In this document: piece after piece, positions 34,712 through 46,930 of the stretch
Layout of the letters: each line of letters starts with the position of its first letter
Numbering within the stretch: the first letter of the stretch is position 1
Assembly (NCBI RefSeq): GCF_002878395.1
Contig: NC_061121.1
Location: 43,349,180-43,413,179 of the forward strand
DNA length: 64,000 nt
Reading direction: 5' to 3'
From: Capsicum annuum
Taxonomy: Eukaryota; Streptophyta; Magnoliopsida; Solanales; Solanaceae
Translations under genes and position numbers: made by a program
The notes under the pieces: model-generated
What the model was told of the DNA's origin: nothing
What the model saw: the letters and a program-made list of their open reading frames with translations, nothing else
The model's database searches: none

Positions 34712-35702
34712 TGCCAAGAGGGCCATTCATATCATCGCCAAGAGGGCCAATTCATATCATTGCCAAGAGGTCCATTCATATCATTTGCCAAGAGGGCCAT
34801 TTTATATCTGTTGACATGCAAAGACATAAACGCTGGCATCGAGGATATCATCCCATTTTATATCTGTTGACACACATGACATAAACGCTAGCATCGAGAA
34901 TATCATCAGTATTTTATATCTATTGACATGCAAAGATATAAACGCTGGCGTCCAGGATATCATCCTAATTTATATTTGTTGACACGTAAGACAAAAATGC
35001 TGGCGTCGAGGATATCATCATCATTATTTAATATCTATTGACATGCTAGACATAAACACTGGCATCAAGGATATCTCATAATTTTATGAATCAGCATCTG
35101 AATGCATCAAGAGAACACGATTTGAAGGGACACCTTTAAGTCGGTGTCTAAAGATGGATGATATGTGAGATTTCATAGAAATTGACAATTTGAGGGTCAT
35201 CTATAAGTCATGTTATTTGAAATAGGATAGTGTGAAAGATCACCTATGAGTTGATATCTTGTAGGTCATCCGTAAGTCACAATAGTATCCTAACCGAATA
35301 GTGTACAAGATTGCCCAAAAATTGATAGTCTGGAGGTTATCCATAAGTCGCAACTAAATCCTTATCGAAGAATATGTAAGATAATCAAATTAATACGTCC
35401 AAGGGTTCTCTTTAAGCCTTATCATATCCATGATTGATTTTGTGCAGGATTACCCAAGGACTAGCAATTTGAGTGATATCTATAAGTCATATTGTATCCA
35501 AGGTCGGATGATGTGCAGGAACACCTAAAAGCTAGTGATTAGAGGGATATCTATAAGCCATCTCTTATCCAAGGTCGGATAATGTGCAGGATTACCTAAA
35601 AGCTAGTAATTCAAAGGATATCTGTAAGTTGCCTCATATCCAACATCAAATAATGCGCAAGATTATCCAAAGATTGACAATTTAAGAGAAATTTGTAAAT
35701 TA
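34712..35702 (+). repeat. Three successive tandem arrays in the Tat2 3'UTR
   Basis: Array 1 (34712-34800): about four units of 25-28 bp based on TTGCCAAGAGGGCCATTCAT. Array 2 (34801-35075): five units of about 57 bp beginning TTATATCTGTTGACA at 34801, 34858, 34915, 34970 and 35028. Array 3 (about 35147-35702): about eight diverged units of 70-75 bp with GATAATGTGCAGGATTACC and ATATCTATAAG blocks. Tat/Ogre 3'UTRs are known to carry tandem repeats. Confidence 0.8.
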
Positions 35703-36896
35703 TCAGCTATAACCAGAGAGGTTATCATTCCATATACAACAAGTGATATAGGTGACCAAAAGGGTTGCCGCATCATTACAAGATTACATGATTGTAGTGA
35801 CCGCTCTGCATAAAGTATCGTCGGTGTCCAAAAGGGCCACCCCATATTGAAGACTTATTCAACTGACAAATATCATAATTATTCAACAACCAAGAGGTTT
35901 TTTGTGTTTGTTTTTGCCAATTATTTCATTCCAAATAGGTACATGAAGAGATGACTCTGCTTTTCAGGCCATAACTCACGTGGAGATATGGCAAAAGACT
36001 ACATACCACTTTCATAAATTATGTTTAGCACTGACACTTCTTCCTTGAAGCATTGTCGTGAGCATCCAAGAGGATGAAAATCTCAAATCAAAACCACAGG
36101 TGTGGACAACTTCAGATAGGACGCAGAACAACGTGGAACTCATTCTTAGCAGCAAAATGGGACATAATCTAGAGAGGGACGTCAAACTCTTTAGATGTGA
36201 GCTAAAGGATGATCACCACCACCATCTAACCAAACCTCTATTGGAAGCCATGTAGGTATTTTTGTGATATTCTGGTTTCTGCTTCACCTTCGGGATTTTT
36301 CTAAACTCATGCCGAGGGTAACCTTTTCTTTCTTTCAAATTCGGTTGACAACACACTTAGAGCTTTGGAAATTATGTGTTGGTAAGTTCTTTCATATGGA
36401 TATGAAGGATCCCACATTCATGTTTAAGAGGTTACAAAATTAATTTTCGTAACTCAACAACTTGTCACTCATCTCGAGCCAAAGATCATCTGAAATAGAA
36501 GACTATCTTTTCTACCGATCGAGTCAAACTACAAACAATTTGATTCCCTGAAATCTTAGGGATGTGTAGGATGGGATCTAAGTAGAAAACTCGACTTCAT
36601 TCCAACCTCCCCCCAAATCAATTTATTCCACATCTTTTTGATTTCATAAAAAACTTTAAAATCGAGATAGCTTGTGGGTCTTCTTGAAAATTGTGCTTAA
36701 AATCAAGCTTTATTAACTACAAGTGGCCTAAATTCTCATAAAAACTAAGATATGTAGGAAACCTGATACCGAGATCTGGCTATAACTATTCAAAACTCGT
36801 GCGAAAACCAACCTCTTTCAGAAATGAATTTGTCATCGGTCAAAAATTAGGAACATCAACCTTCCTTTGCCCAGGGTTACTTTCATCCACCCTACC
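35703..36896 (+). other. Tat2 3'UTR, distal part
   Basis: About 1.2 kb without recognisable coding sequence; scattered CAAAAGGGNNGCC-type short repeats near 35755 and 35827 resemble array 1. It ends at the PPT. Confidence 0.55.
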
Positions 36897-36913
36897 CAAA
36901 GGCAAGGGGTAGT
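36897..36913 (+). other. Tat2 polypurine tract
   Basis: AAAGGCAAGGGGTAGT lies directly before the 3' LTR start TGTTGACACC, the expected site of plus-strand priming. Confidence 0.75.
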
Positions 36914-39900
36914 TGTTGACACCTAATTTTTGTCCTCCATAACTAAGTTTAATTTAGAGTTTCTTCGATTTTCAAATAAAACTACAATATTTATTTTATC
37001 CGAATAAAGGATTTTCAAAGTATTTATTTGGGTAAATTGGTCATTTAAGTAGATATTATATATTATCGTGTTCAATTACACGAAAATTTATTAATTTTGT
37101 TACTTAAAAATTTATTTTACAAAATATCGAATTTTAGTCAAGGCTTATCTTGAAAATAAATTCAAATAACTAAAATCTTGATCTAAATATAATTTTCTCT
37201 AAAAAATAATTTATTTGGATAAATATTTGTTTGATTTTATTAAATCAAGAAGATCAGGGTTAAACAGGTGTTAATTCATATCGAATTCTGATTCAATTAC
37301 AATTTGTTAAATTAGGACCTTAATTGAAATCAATTCGACCATAATTGCTATGCAATTGGTCGATTGAGTTTTAATTAGGATAACTTTTAAATGCAATTGA
37401 CTAATTTTTTTTTCTTTGGCTATTTATTAAATAGCCAAAATAGCATAATCTATCCTAACCCCAAAATAAGCCATTTAGTCCCAATTAACTAATCAAAGCA
37501 GCCAATTTCTCCCTTTTTAAATTACCAGCCCAACAACAACAATTACCTACCTATAAACCATTTAAAAAAGGGCCCAATCCATACCAAATCGACCCGGCTC
37601 ATTCTGATATCCCCTTTTCTTTTTCTCCAATCGACCCATTTTCATCTAGAAAACCCAAATACATCATTTCCCCTTTAATTTGTACGGATTCCATGACCTC
37701 TACGTTAGTTTGTATGTCGAAGAACCTCAAATCTTCTAGAAAAGCACCTAGGTGTCTTCACCAACGGTTCAATCCCACATTTATCGGATAAGATTGTATG
37801 ATTTCGTATAATAGTTTGTTGATTTTCATTGGTTCTTGAAGGGAATTCATTTTGCCTAAATGAGATTGGTCCACCCGTTTTATTTTTTGGAAAAAATCCC
37901 AAAAATTGGCATGATTTGAGCACAAAAAATGAGTTGTGAGGGGATTTTTCAAATTTCAAAATTCAAAAAATATCCCCTCTTTCAAGTCCCCAAAAGACCC
38001 CCAATTTGAATTCTATATAAAGACCCTTGGGGTCACTGTTTTGGGGGATTTTTTTCTTTTTTTGGGGAGGGTTCGAAAATTGGGGGAATTTTTTTGGGAG
38101 GTCACTTTTTTTTTAGGGGAAAAATTTTGGTTGAGGAAAAGGGGAAAAATTCAATAGAGATTTCGGGGTTCGAAATTTCCTTAGAAGTTTTGAGGGATTT
38201 TTGGCTGAGGTTCGGAAATTTTTTTAGGGGGCTCTGGATTCAAGGACCTGAGAGGTTAGGAACTTTTCTGCCAATGAATTGAAGGTTTTCGAGTTGATAT
38301 CATTAATTCCTGGGGGTGTTGGAATCCGGCAACTATCTCGTAGTCTCTTTTTGCTACCCCAGAAGAGGTGAATATACTCTTATTATCTTAATTTCATCAC
38401 TTTTTGCTTTATCCCCATTTTTTTAGTAGAACTAGTTAATATTTTATCGATAATTATGAATGAGGCTGGGTTTTATCTGCTGCAGATGGACGTGATGGCC
38501 TTAGGGGCTGTTTTGTAATTATTTTTATGCCATTTTGTTGAAGCAGTGCTCATGTCATAATTTTCAAAGAGATTATGTCGAACATACTGCCTTTTAATTG
38601 ATATTACTGCCTTTTAATTGATGTTGCTAGTTATCTAGGATTTTATGACATGAGTCGGTATATAGCTCATCAAGATTTCACTTTTTGTTTCTAGTTTCAC
38701 CTTTAGAGTTAGTATTTCTTGTCGCATTAGGATAACTATTGTCATAATCGATTGATCCATGATTTAGCTTCATCTTTCTCCTTTTTATTTTATAATCTGT
38801 TTGTTTGAAACTTGATATCATTAGCTAATACCTATTATCATCATCTCACATTGTTGCTTGCAATTTGGCTTGCTGTTCTCGGCTAAATTCATGCCTCAGT
38901 GTCTACTTTACTATTTCATCTTGACATTGCCTTGCTGGGTCACTGTTCAGTCTTTGTGGTGCCATTAGTATTGTTATATATTTAGTTCTTTTAGCTCTTC
39001 AAAGGCCAAAATAATGGGGAGGTATCAGAGGGGAACCAGAATTCTCATAGTCCCTGGAAGACCTTCTTGAGTGACAAAACTCATTTTGGGTCTATCGAAA
39101 AGTGGATGAAATGGGAATAGTATGCCATGTCAATTGCACTTTATTTCAAATGGTTATAAGAGTGTGTTCCTGTTTAAGGTTTTTGGGCAAAGTGCAGTTG
39201 TGATTTATTGCATCGCTAAACATTTGAGTTATTGGTTCATAGAGAATATCTTGTCTTTAGATCCCTCCATAACTAGCTTGAAGGAAATCCTTGCGGATTA
39301 GTTAAGGAGAGGATAGGAGAGAAATAAAATTTTTGTTTCTTTGTAGTATGTTCCCATGTCAAGCGTGATTAATTATTATGTGGGATCTGGTACTATTTGT
39401 GGTGATAGCTCCAAGATATTCATGATTAAAGTTGTACTCATTTCATAAAAGTACCTTGTGTTGCACCCGTTTCTATTCTTTTTCACCAAGGTTCTCACGT
39501 CTTTTGTTAACTAGCTTTCCCAATAGTGTCTCATGCTTTTTCCATCCTTTCTTTCATGTTATTTGCCAACACGTTGAAAGATGACAAAGATGCCTTTATT
39601 TCATAATTTTTGTCAATTAATCTTTTCTACTGTTACACCATGGTTGTCTTAGCTTCATGGGTATCTAGATTTTAATTTTATCTTTTAACACTCATGGCAT
39701 CTTTCTTTTCTGGTTTATCAATTAAGTCTTTATGAACGTGGTGGCCTTACTCATAATTGGTTATTCGACGTTGCCGCCTTAAATGATTAAAATTGGGGAC
39801 TGAATCATTGTGCACATAATGAGTCCTTATGAAATATTGTTAGTCCTTCTAATTTGATCATTGGTAAAGTCATGTTTGTTAATTTGGGTTAAGTATTGAC

Positions 39901-40798
39901 AAATAATTTGAGTTGCTAAATCTTGATTTATATTAACTCGTACTCCAGTGATTCTTTGGTTGATTCATGCTTTCTCTTCAAATTCATGATTCATTTCATA
40001 TTTGCGTTGATTATAAACTTTAAATGTATATTAATGTGTTTTCATCCTTTTCTTTGCATGATCCTGCCTTGGAATCCCAAATGGACTCCCCTTTCTTCAC
40101 ATCTTAAACGGGCCAATGAGGTCTATCTTTCCGGTCAATTCTTAGAGAAAGATTGAATATCAACCCTAGACAAAATTCTCATTTATTATTTCATTTTATA
40201 TATTTATTGTCATCTTTTATTTATTTACTTATTTATTTATTTATTTTTTTGTTTATTTATTTATTCATTCATTTGGGCCTCGAAGCCAAAACTGTAAATT
40301 TAATACAGGTGGATCGAGACTCGATTTAAAGGCTCATAAACTAGAGTAGGATAGATGAAACGGGTCAAAGGCCTAATTAGATTAGGACAGGCTTTGTTGG
40401 TTTCGGCCCAATGGCCTAAATTGTGTACTTTTTCCTCCCTTTCCCCATTTATGTGTTTACTTGCTTATTCCATTTGTGTAGACTTAGTTAAAATCCCTAT
40501 TAGATCGTCTAAAACTGTTTTTACACGAATCTTTTTTCTAATAATCAATTATTTTTCAACAAATTAATCTTTTAGAAGTTAATCAAAGATATTATCAAAT
40601 AGTCCGAATAACCGCAAGTTAGCGGACGTTTTATGTGCCTAACACCATTCTAAAACGTTAATTGGAACTACTTACTCGAAATCTTTAACTTAAATGATTT
40701 TTTGTTTTGGATCATTTAAAGTATTTTAGAAAGGTTTCTTAATTCTTTTTCAAAATTAAGTGGCGACTCTTTCAAAATGTCAAAAATTTTGCAAAACA
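36914..40798 (+). mobile_element. Tat2 3' LTR
   Basis: 3885 bp, TGTTGACACC...GCAAAACA. It holds a TATA-like CTATATAAAG at about 38013-38022 followed by the segment expected for the transcription start; the 5' LTR lacks this block. A TTTA-rich microsatellite is at about 40217-40270. The right target duplication CATGT follows. Confidence 0.9.
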
Positions 40799-40803
40799 CA
40801 TGT

Positions 40804-42664
40804 ATGATTCCAGTTCCCAACATAAGAAGTTAAGTTCTATTCCCCTCAATAATACAAATTATGTCCTGTAAATGCAGAAAACTCAAAACCCTGATCATGC
40901 AGCACATGACTCATGTACTCATGTTACGCTTTATAGTATGCTCAACCTCCATGACTCATTATATGCTCCTACTTATTAGTTAAATCCATGATACGTCATG
41001 TAGATCCTCAGTTCAGACCTTTTTGGCAAATTGATGTCGTTGATATTATATTTCTTAAGCTTCAGTCATGTGTCATGTTCAGTTGGTGTCCATTCATGCT
41101 TTAGGTCCCCCCTGATTTAACCCATTAGTGAGCACTCTTTGTGAAAATAGTGTGGTGGAGAGAAGTTGCTTAGAAGGGAGAGTGGATGTTTCATGTTAAG
41201 AGAAGATTGTTGCATGCTTATTTTACACGAGGATGTAGTGATGAAGATAGGCTTGAATTTCATGTTATTTTGCAAGTAAATGGCTAGTAAGAGGTTGTAT
41301 TTAGAAGTTGGAAAAGTACAGAGTGTTAGTGTGCATTCAGATCTTTGCCTTATGTCAACCCCTGTCGTATAACTATCAAAACTCAATTACCATGTCTGTT
41401 GTAGTTTCAGTGTTTAGTACTCAGTAATTAGTGTTTAGTCTCAGAATTTAGTACTTTAGTATCAGTCTAAACCACAGTAATCCATGTTTATTCATCAGAA
41501 CCTGACACTTAGTTAAAGTATAAGTCCCAGATATAGTCCTAGTTATAGTGTCAGCTTCAGTTAAGTAATCAGATTAGTAACTCAGTTCATTTTCAGGGTT
41601 TGATTGACCATAGTGTACAATTATCAAATATTCATTTATCAGTATTTCAGTACCTCAGTTTGTAGACTATTCCAGAATTATTTTATACACTTGGTCTTGC
41701 GTTCTCAAATAATATAGTTTTTCATAAAATTCATACTTAGTTACCTCATGTTACCCAATCATCCCTTACCTTTTGTGAATATACTCTATAGTCTAGTCTC
41801 AGTCCAGCTATTTAGACCAAGACCAAATACAGTTCAGTCTTCATGACCAGTATTCATCTATTAGGTATCTAATTGATTAGATAAGTTAGTATATTTATGA
41901 ACTTGTGTTCATCACCCTTGTAAATCTTTTTAGTAGCCTCAGTTGCTATGAAAGAGACTTAGTCATTTCATCTTAAATAGTGTTTGTAGGCCTCAACTCA
42001 TCTTACCGAACTTTAGCCATGTGATGATTTTCTTATTCGGCTTTCTTGTTTAGACAAGGCAAGATTTCCTTGTGCCCTAAAGCCACTAGAACTCTACAGA
42101 AAGAGTGTTAAAGAAAGGCTCCAGTCGACCATAAGTTTTCATCGCGAATTAGTTCGTAAAAAATAGAAAGTTAGTTTATCAGTTAGAGGGATAAGCTCGC
42201 ATGGTTTGGGTTTCTGTCCCTTCCATCTAGATGTACTATCTTAAGCCTCATGAATGTAACCATTCTAAGATAAACCAACTAGATAGGTTCAAACTCAGCC
42301 AAGTTCATGTATCATGCCCCAGTTTCAGATCCAAGATATTCAGTTAAGACTCAGCTTGTAGATGCCTTGTGCATCGCTTTAGTTTCCTCAGTGACCCAGC
42401 CAAGACAGTATTCTTCGAGGGACATAGTGTCCCAAGGGGGAGAGACACTAAACTAGATTCTTTCATCATGTAATAAATCCAGTTTAGGAGTAGGGGGTAT
42501 TTATAAGTTGACCCCAAGTTTCTATCTCATCCATGAGCTATGTATTTAGGGGCTCCATTAGTTCACGATATTCAGTTCACAGTATTCAGTTCATGCATCA
42601 CGTCCTAAGACTCAGACCATGTCATCCGTTATAGACTCAACTATGTTCTCATGTTCCTATTCAT
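40804..42664 (+). other. Tekay1 internal region, non-coding
   Basis: About 1.9 kb rich in short CAGT/TCAGT words, without recognisable gag or pol. It resumes the Tekay1 sequence cut by Tat2. A PPT-like AAGGGGGAGAGAC occurs near 42435, which might mark an older internal LTR or PPT relic; I could not extend it. Confidence 0.5.
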
Positions 42665-43095
42665 ATGATTTCAATAAAGGATCTTGAGTTTGAGATTGGC
42701 GACTATGTCTATCTAAAGATCTCTCCCATAAAGGGAGTGAAGAGGTTCGGCAAGAAGGGAAAGGTCAGTCCCCGGTATGTCGATTCCTTCAAAATTTTTA
42801 GTTGTTTTGACAAGGTAGCTTATGAGCTCGAGTTGTCTTTAGATCTAACCTCAGTTCATCCAGTGTTCCATGTCTCTTTTCTTAAGAATAGCATAGGTGA
42901 CCCAGGAGTTGTAGTCCCTATTTAGAGCTGTCTCTCTTATAAAGAGATTACAGTAAAAACGCTAGACTATTAGTTTCGCAGACTAAGGAACAAAGATTGT
43001 TCCTCTGGTCAAAGTTCTTTGGCGGAATCAGTCCATTGAGGGAGCTACTTGGGAAGAAAAAGCAGACATGCTTACCAAGTATCTTTACCTCTTCT
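42665..43095 (+). pseudogene. Tekay1 integrase C-terminus and chromodomain
   Basis: The open stretch 42665-42925 reads DLEFEIGDYVYLKISPIKG, GKVSPRYVDSFKIF and DLTSVHPVFHVSFLKN, near-identical in wording to Tekay2. After a stop, a frame break near 42996 leads to IVPLVKVLWRNQSIEGATWE and LTKYLYLF, the chromodomain core. The integrase catalytic core upstream is missing. The downstream sequence to the PPT includes SFEDKC-like wording just before 43517. Confidence 0.85.
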
Positions 43096-43516
43096 TCGCA
43101 AACTCAGACTCAGCCCAAGGTAGTAGATTTCCTTAAAGCTTATTCAATTTCATGTTCAAGTTCCATTTACAAACCAGTTTCATGCTTAGATTCCTATTTT
43201 AAACTTGGTATCCATTTATCATTGCATATTCAATCATATGTTTATACATTAGATTAGTCATGCATTCATGTATCAGCTCAGTCAAGTAACCATGCATCAG
43301 ACATGCATTCTCCTTGTGAGAAACTTAGTTATCAGGAATCTCAGTTATGTATTCATAAGTTAGTTCGGTCATGAAACCATACATCAAATATATATGGTCA
43401 GTATGAATCTCAGAAATGTCAGTCATGTAGTCATATTTCAATTTTTCATATTCAGTATGTACTTTAGCTTATCATTTCTCCCATCCCAATTAGTCTCATT
43501 CGAGGACAAATGTTCT

Positions 43517-43530
43517 TAAGGGGGAGATAT
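43517..43530 (+). other. Tekay1 polypurine tract
   Basis: TAAGGGGGAGATAT immediately before the LTR start. Confidence 0.75.
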
Positions 43531-46298
43531 TGTAATACCCCGTACTTCTACCTAGCTTAAAATCATAACAGAAATGTTAAAAACTTTCTTAAAAGATGAA
43601 TCCACTTTTATTCATACGGTATTTTTAAGATTTTTAATTTTTTAACATGTGGGTAATTGAATAAGATTTTCATCGATACCAAATTCACCCAAATCCGACA
43701 CTTGGGTGAAGAGTTTGAGCCTTTTTAGTGAGACAGTGTATCACCTGTCCATCAGCGCGTCGCTGAGCCAGATTAAATGGCAATTATCAATTTTTAGTGT
43801 TACTCCATGATAGTGGGGCCTTGCACCAGAATACCAGGTCGCAAACAAAGTGGCAACACAATAGCCTCACATTGCGCCACCATCCAGATTCCCAATTGTC
43901 TAGTTCCAGTGACTTGGCTTGATAGTGGCGCATCTCGCCAAGGATGAAAATCAGGAAATTTTCTCTAGAAATAAAATACGCGTCCAAGGGTTAATAGTCT
44001 AAATTTCTCACCCCTATATAAACCCAATAACACGTGATTCAGCCATATTTCACCCAAAATATAGTGTTTCTTTCAAGTTTCTCTCAAGAACAAACTAGGG
44101 TTTCAATTGGGGATTCAAATTCAATAACCAAATTCAAGAGTCTCTCCGTCAATCTTTGCTAAATCAAGAACTAAGGTATGCACAGCGTTCATGGATTCCT
44201 TTCATCCATGAAGCCCAAGAATCAAGTTTTAAATCTTGTATTGTGAATATTTTATTATGGGTTGATCATGTTCATGTGATTATGGTTGTATGATTCCTAA
44301 GTTGGAATATTTATGTGTTGTTCATGAAATTATGATAGTATGTGGTTTGAAACATGTGGAATTAAGTTGAAATACAGAGTTTTGTTGTATTAATTTGATG
44401 GTAATGCCTATGCCCTAAGTCATGCATCCTAGGTATTTGATAAAATACCTAAGAGAATAGAAATTATGCAATATAGCTTAATTGTGACCCAAGTGATAAA
44501 TGCATTCTTTACCCTATGACCAAGAATGACTTCCATGATATTGTGTGCATTATGAATGGTTGAGGGAATGTCTATGAGAATAGTTTTATGAAAGTATGAC
44601 ATGTTTATATGCAATTCCATTCATGTACAACACTATGATAACCATGTGCATTATGAAATCCCTAAATTGATGTATTATGAATTGTTGATATTGGTCATGT
44701 GTTCAAGAAGTGTCATGTTCTGGAAGTTTCATGCTATCAAGTCCTGGGGGTACTTGTACGCAATAATTTAGTCATGTGCCTAGAGCTAGTGTCATGTTTT
44801 CACGATACTCTCATCCAAGACATGATTAGTAGTATTCTGTTAGTCAACGAAACTCCATGAATTCAGTTTAGTCTAGTTCAGTTAATAATGTTTAGTGTCT
44901 ATTCAAATGGGAGTAGGAATTAGCACCGAGTGAACCCAAGGATGGGAACACACACTGTCAGATGAGGGTGTGATTCTTAGAAACAATCCTTATGTTCCAA
45001 AACAATGTAGCCAGCATTGGTTGAGACATCAACAATGTTAGAGGAAGGTTGATGAGGTAGATAAACACTATCAAATAAGGGTCCCACCGTTCTTTTTTTG
45101 GGACACTGTCAGATGAGAGTCACTCATAGCTTGTCTTTACCAGTGGCGCGGTATTGACACCCTTCCAGTTAGGGTTACAAATTGGTCCCCAACACAGCTA
45201 TAATAGCTTATTAGAGGCATATCAGTTAGATGAATACTTCCCACAGTTTTAGTTACAGAATTAGGACTGTCAGATACAGTCATTCAATCTCAGTAATAGA
45301 ACTCAGCTAGTTTTATCAAAACCTTGACTGTCAGATATAGTAGCTCAGTATCAGTTATTTCAGTTGTACAATTATTAGTATCTCATGTTATCAGTACTCA
45401 GACTCAGTAATCATGTTATCACAAACTCAGTTAATAGTATATTAATTATACAAAACTCATGTTATCAGTATTCTGTTTCATGACTGTCAGATATAGTAAA
45501 TCAGACCAGTTCTTCATAATCAGAACTGTCAGATATATCAATCAGACCAGTTCTTCATAATTAGAACTGTTAGAAATAGTCTTTCCTTTATTAAAAATAT
45601 AACATCAGTTCCTCAGTACTCTATAGACTCAGTTATTCAGTGTCCCACTATTAGCATTCAATTATTAGTAAATCCATGTTATCAGAATTCATGAGCCGGT
45701 GTTATCATGAATTCAGTTACATTCTCTTATTCATGCATTTATTTTCATGTTCATGTTATTTAATCTGTTAGTATTATTCATGCATATGAACCATTGTATT
45801 CAGCCTACCTCACTTGTATACAAGTACATTAAACGTACTGATGCATTTTCCCTATGGTATTTTATACCATAGGTTTAGAAGAACGAGCTCCCAAGCATCC
45901 TTAGTAGATCAGACGTTCAGTAGCCAGACTAACAGTAAGCCCTCATCCTTCGAGGATAACATGATTATTTTTATTACTTTATTATTTTAGTAATTTGGAG
46001 TTAGTTGGGGACATGTCCCACCAACTCCACAGTTTTCAGACAGTTTAGAGGCTTTCAGATTACAACATATTTCAAACAATTTACTTCTATTTTGGGTATT
46101 GTGATACCCCATTATAGATATTATTTTATATTTAGTATTAGTTCAGTTTTGAACCTTATGGCCTTTCATCTTAAATTCCATATATTTACAGTATATTATT
46201 CAGTGCTCAATTACAGGTATCAGTCATGGGTTAGCTTGTGGTCCTTCGAGGTTATGAGCATCGTGTAGAATTCCGGGTACCAGATTCGAGGCGTTACA
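43531..46298 (+). mobile_element. Tekay1 3' LTR
   Basis: 2768 bp, TGTAATACCCCG...GAGGCGTTACA. Its last seven bases, CGTTACA, match the CTTTACA left of the Tekay1 PBS at 15172-15178 at six of seven positions. ACTGTCAGAT-type short repeats are frequent at 45000-45570. Confidence 0.85.
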
Positions 46299-46930
46299 CT
46301 AAGAGTCCTTAATACTATTCTGAGGTGGTCTACATAATCATTTTCATTATGGGAATAGACAAGAATATCATCAATGAAAACTATGAAAAACATGTCTAAG
46401 TACTGCTTGAACACTGTTCATCAAGTCCATGAAAGCACTGGGGCATTTGTTAGACAAAAGGGCATGACTAGGAATTCAAAGTGACCATACCGAGTTCTGA
46501 AAGATATTTTTGGAATGTCACATTTTATGACTCTAAGCTGATGATAGATGGATATAAGGTCAATGTTAGAGAAATAACTGGCACCTTAAAGTTGGTCAAA
46601 CTAGTCATCAATTATGGGGAGTGGGTACTTATTCTTAATGGTGACATTGTTCAACTAACAGTAATCGATGCACATTCTGAGAGAACCATTTTTTTAGAAC
46701 AAAAAGGACTGGAGAGCCCCATGGGGAAACACTGGGCTTGATGAATCCCTTATCCAAAAGATCTTTCAAGTATTCTTTTAACTCCATACGCTTAGCTGGA
46801 GCCATTCTGTAGGGTAAAATAGAGATAGGCTGGGTATCTAGAAGAAGGTCTATTCCAAAGTTAATTTCTCTTTCAGGAGGAACTACAGGAAGATCTTTGG
46901 GAAATACATCTGGATATTTCCTCACTACTC
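46299..46930 (-). pseudogene. Tekay3 reverse transcriptase, partial
   Basis: 46635-46925 reads [38 protein letters not shown] and [16 protein letters not shown]. Frame breaks follow, then near 46220-46414 [14 protein letters not shown] and DYVDHLRIVLRTL. FIDD keeps both Asp residues; the motif A region is scrambled by frameshifts. The sequence ends at the Tekay1 LTR. Confidence 0.85.

Larger units (their letters stand above)
16165..40798 (+). mobile_element. Tat2: non-autonomous Tat-type retrotransposon with nested Tekay2
   Basis: 5' LTR 16165-19590, PBS 19595-19612, leader interrupted at 19700 by Tekay2 and resumed at 29397, gag pseudogene, linker remnant, a pol scar, repeat-rich 3'UTR, PPT, 3' LTR 36914-40798. 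CATGT at 16160-16164 and 40799-40803 is a perfect 5-bp target duplication. Without Tekay2 and its duplicated TTAAC the element is about 14.9 kb. RT, both RNase H domains and the integrase core are absent; two joins with Tat1-homologous flanks show internal deletions. The LTRs show about 15 differences in their first 180 aligned bases by my count, so it is fairly old. Confidence 0.9.
15172..46298 (+). mobile_element. Tekay1: Tekay/Del-type chromovirus deletion derivative, split by Tat2
   Basis: The left piece (15172-16164) starts with CTTTACA, equivalent to the 3' LTR end CGTTACA, then the AACT spacer and a tRNA-Met-like PBS. The right piece (40804-43530) ends with an integrase C-terminus, chromodomain and PPT, followed by the 3' LTR 43531-46298. 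The intervening 16165-40798 is Tat2 with its CATGT duplication. The rejoined internal region would be only about 3.7 kb and lacks visible gag, protease, RT, RNase H and integrase core, so it was probably non-autonomous or deleted before Tat2 arrived. Its right edge abuts the RT of Tekay3. Confidence 0.65.

Noticed and set aside
34712..35702. Possible CRISPR-like array
   Set aside because: The units are directly adjacent tandem repeats without unique spacers, in plant retrotransposon 3'UTR.
41117..41386. Minus-strand 89-residue frame in Tekay1 internal sequence
   Set aside because: No recognisable motif, wrong strand for the element, and expected by chance in AT-rich DNA.
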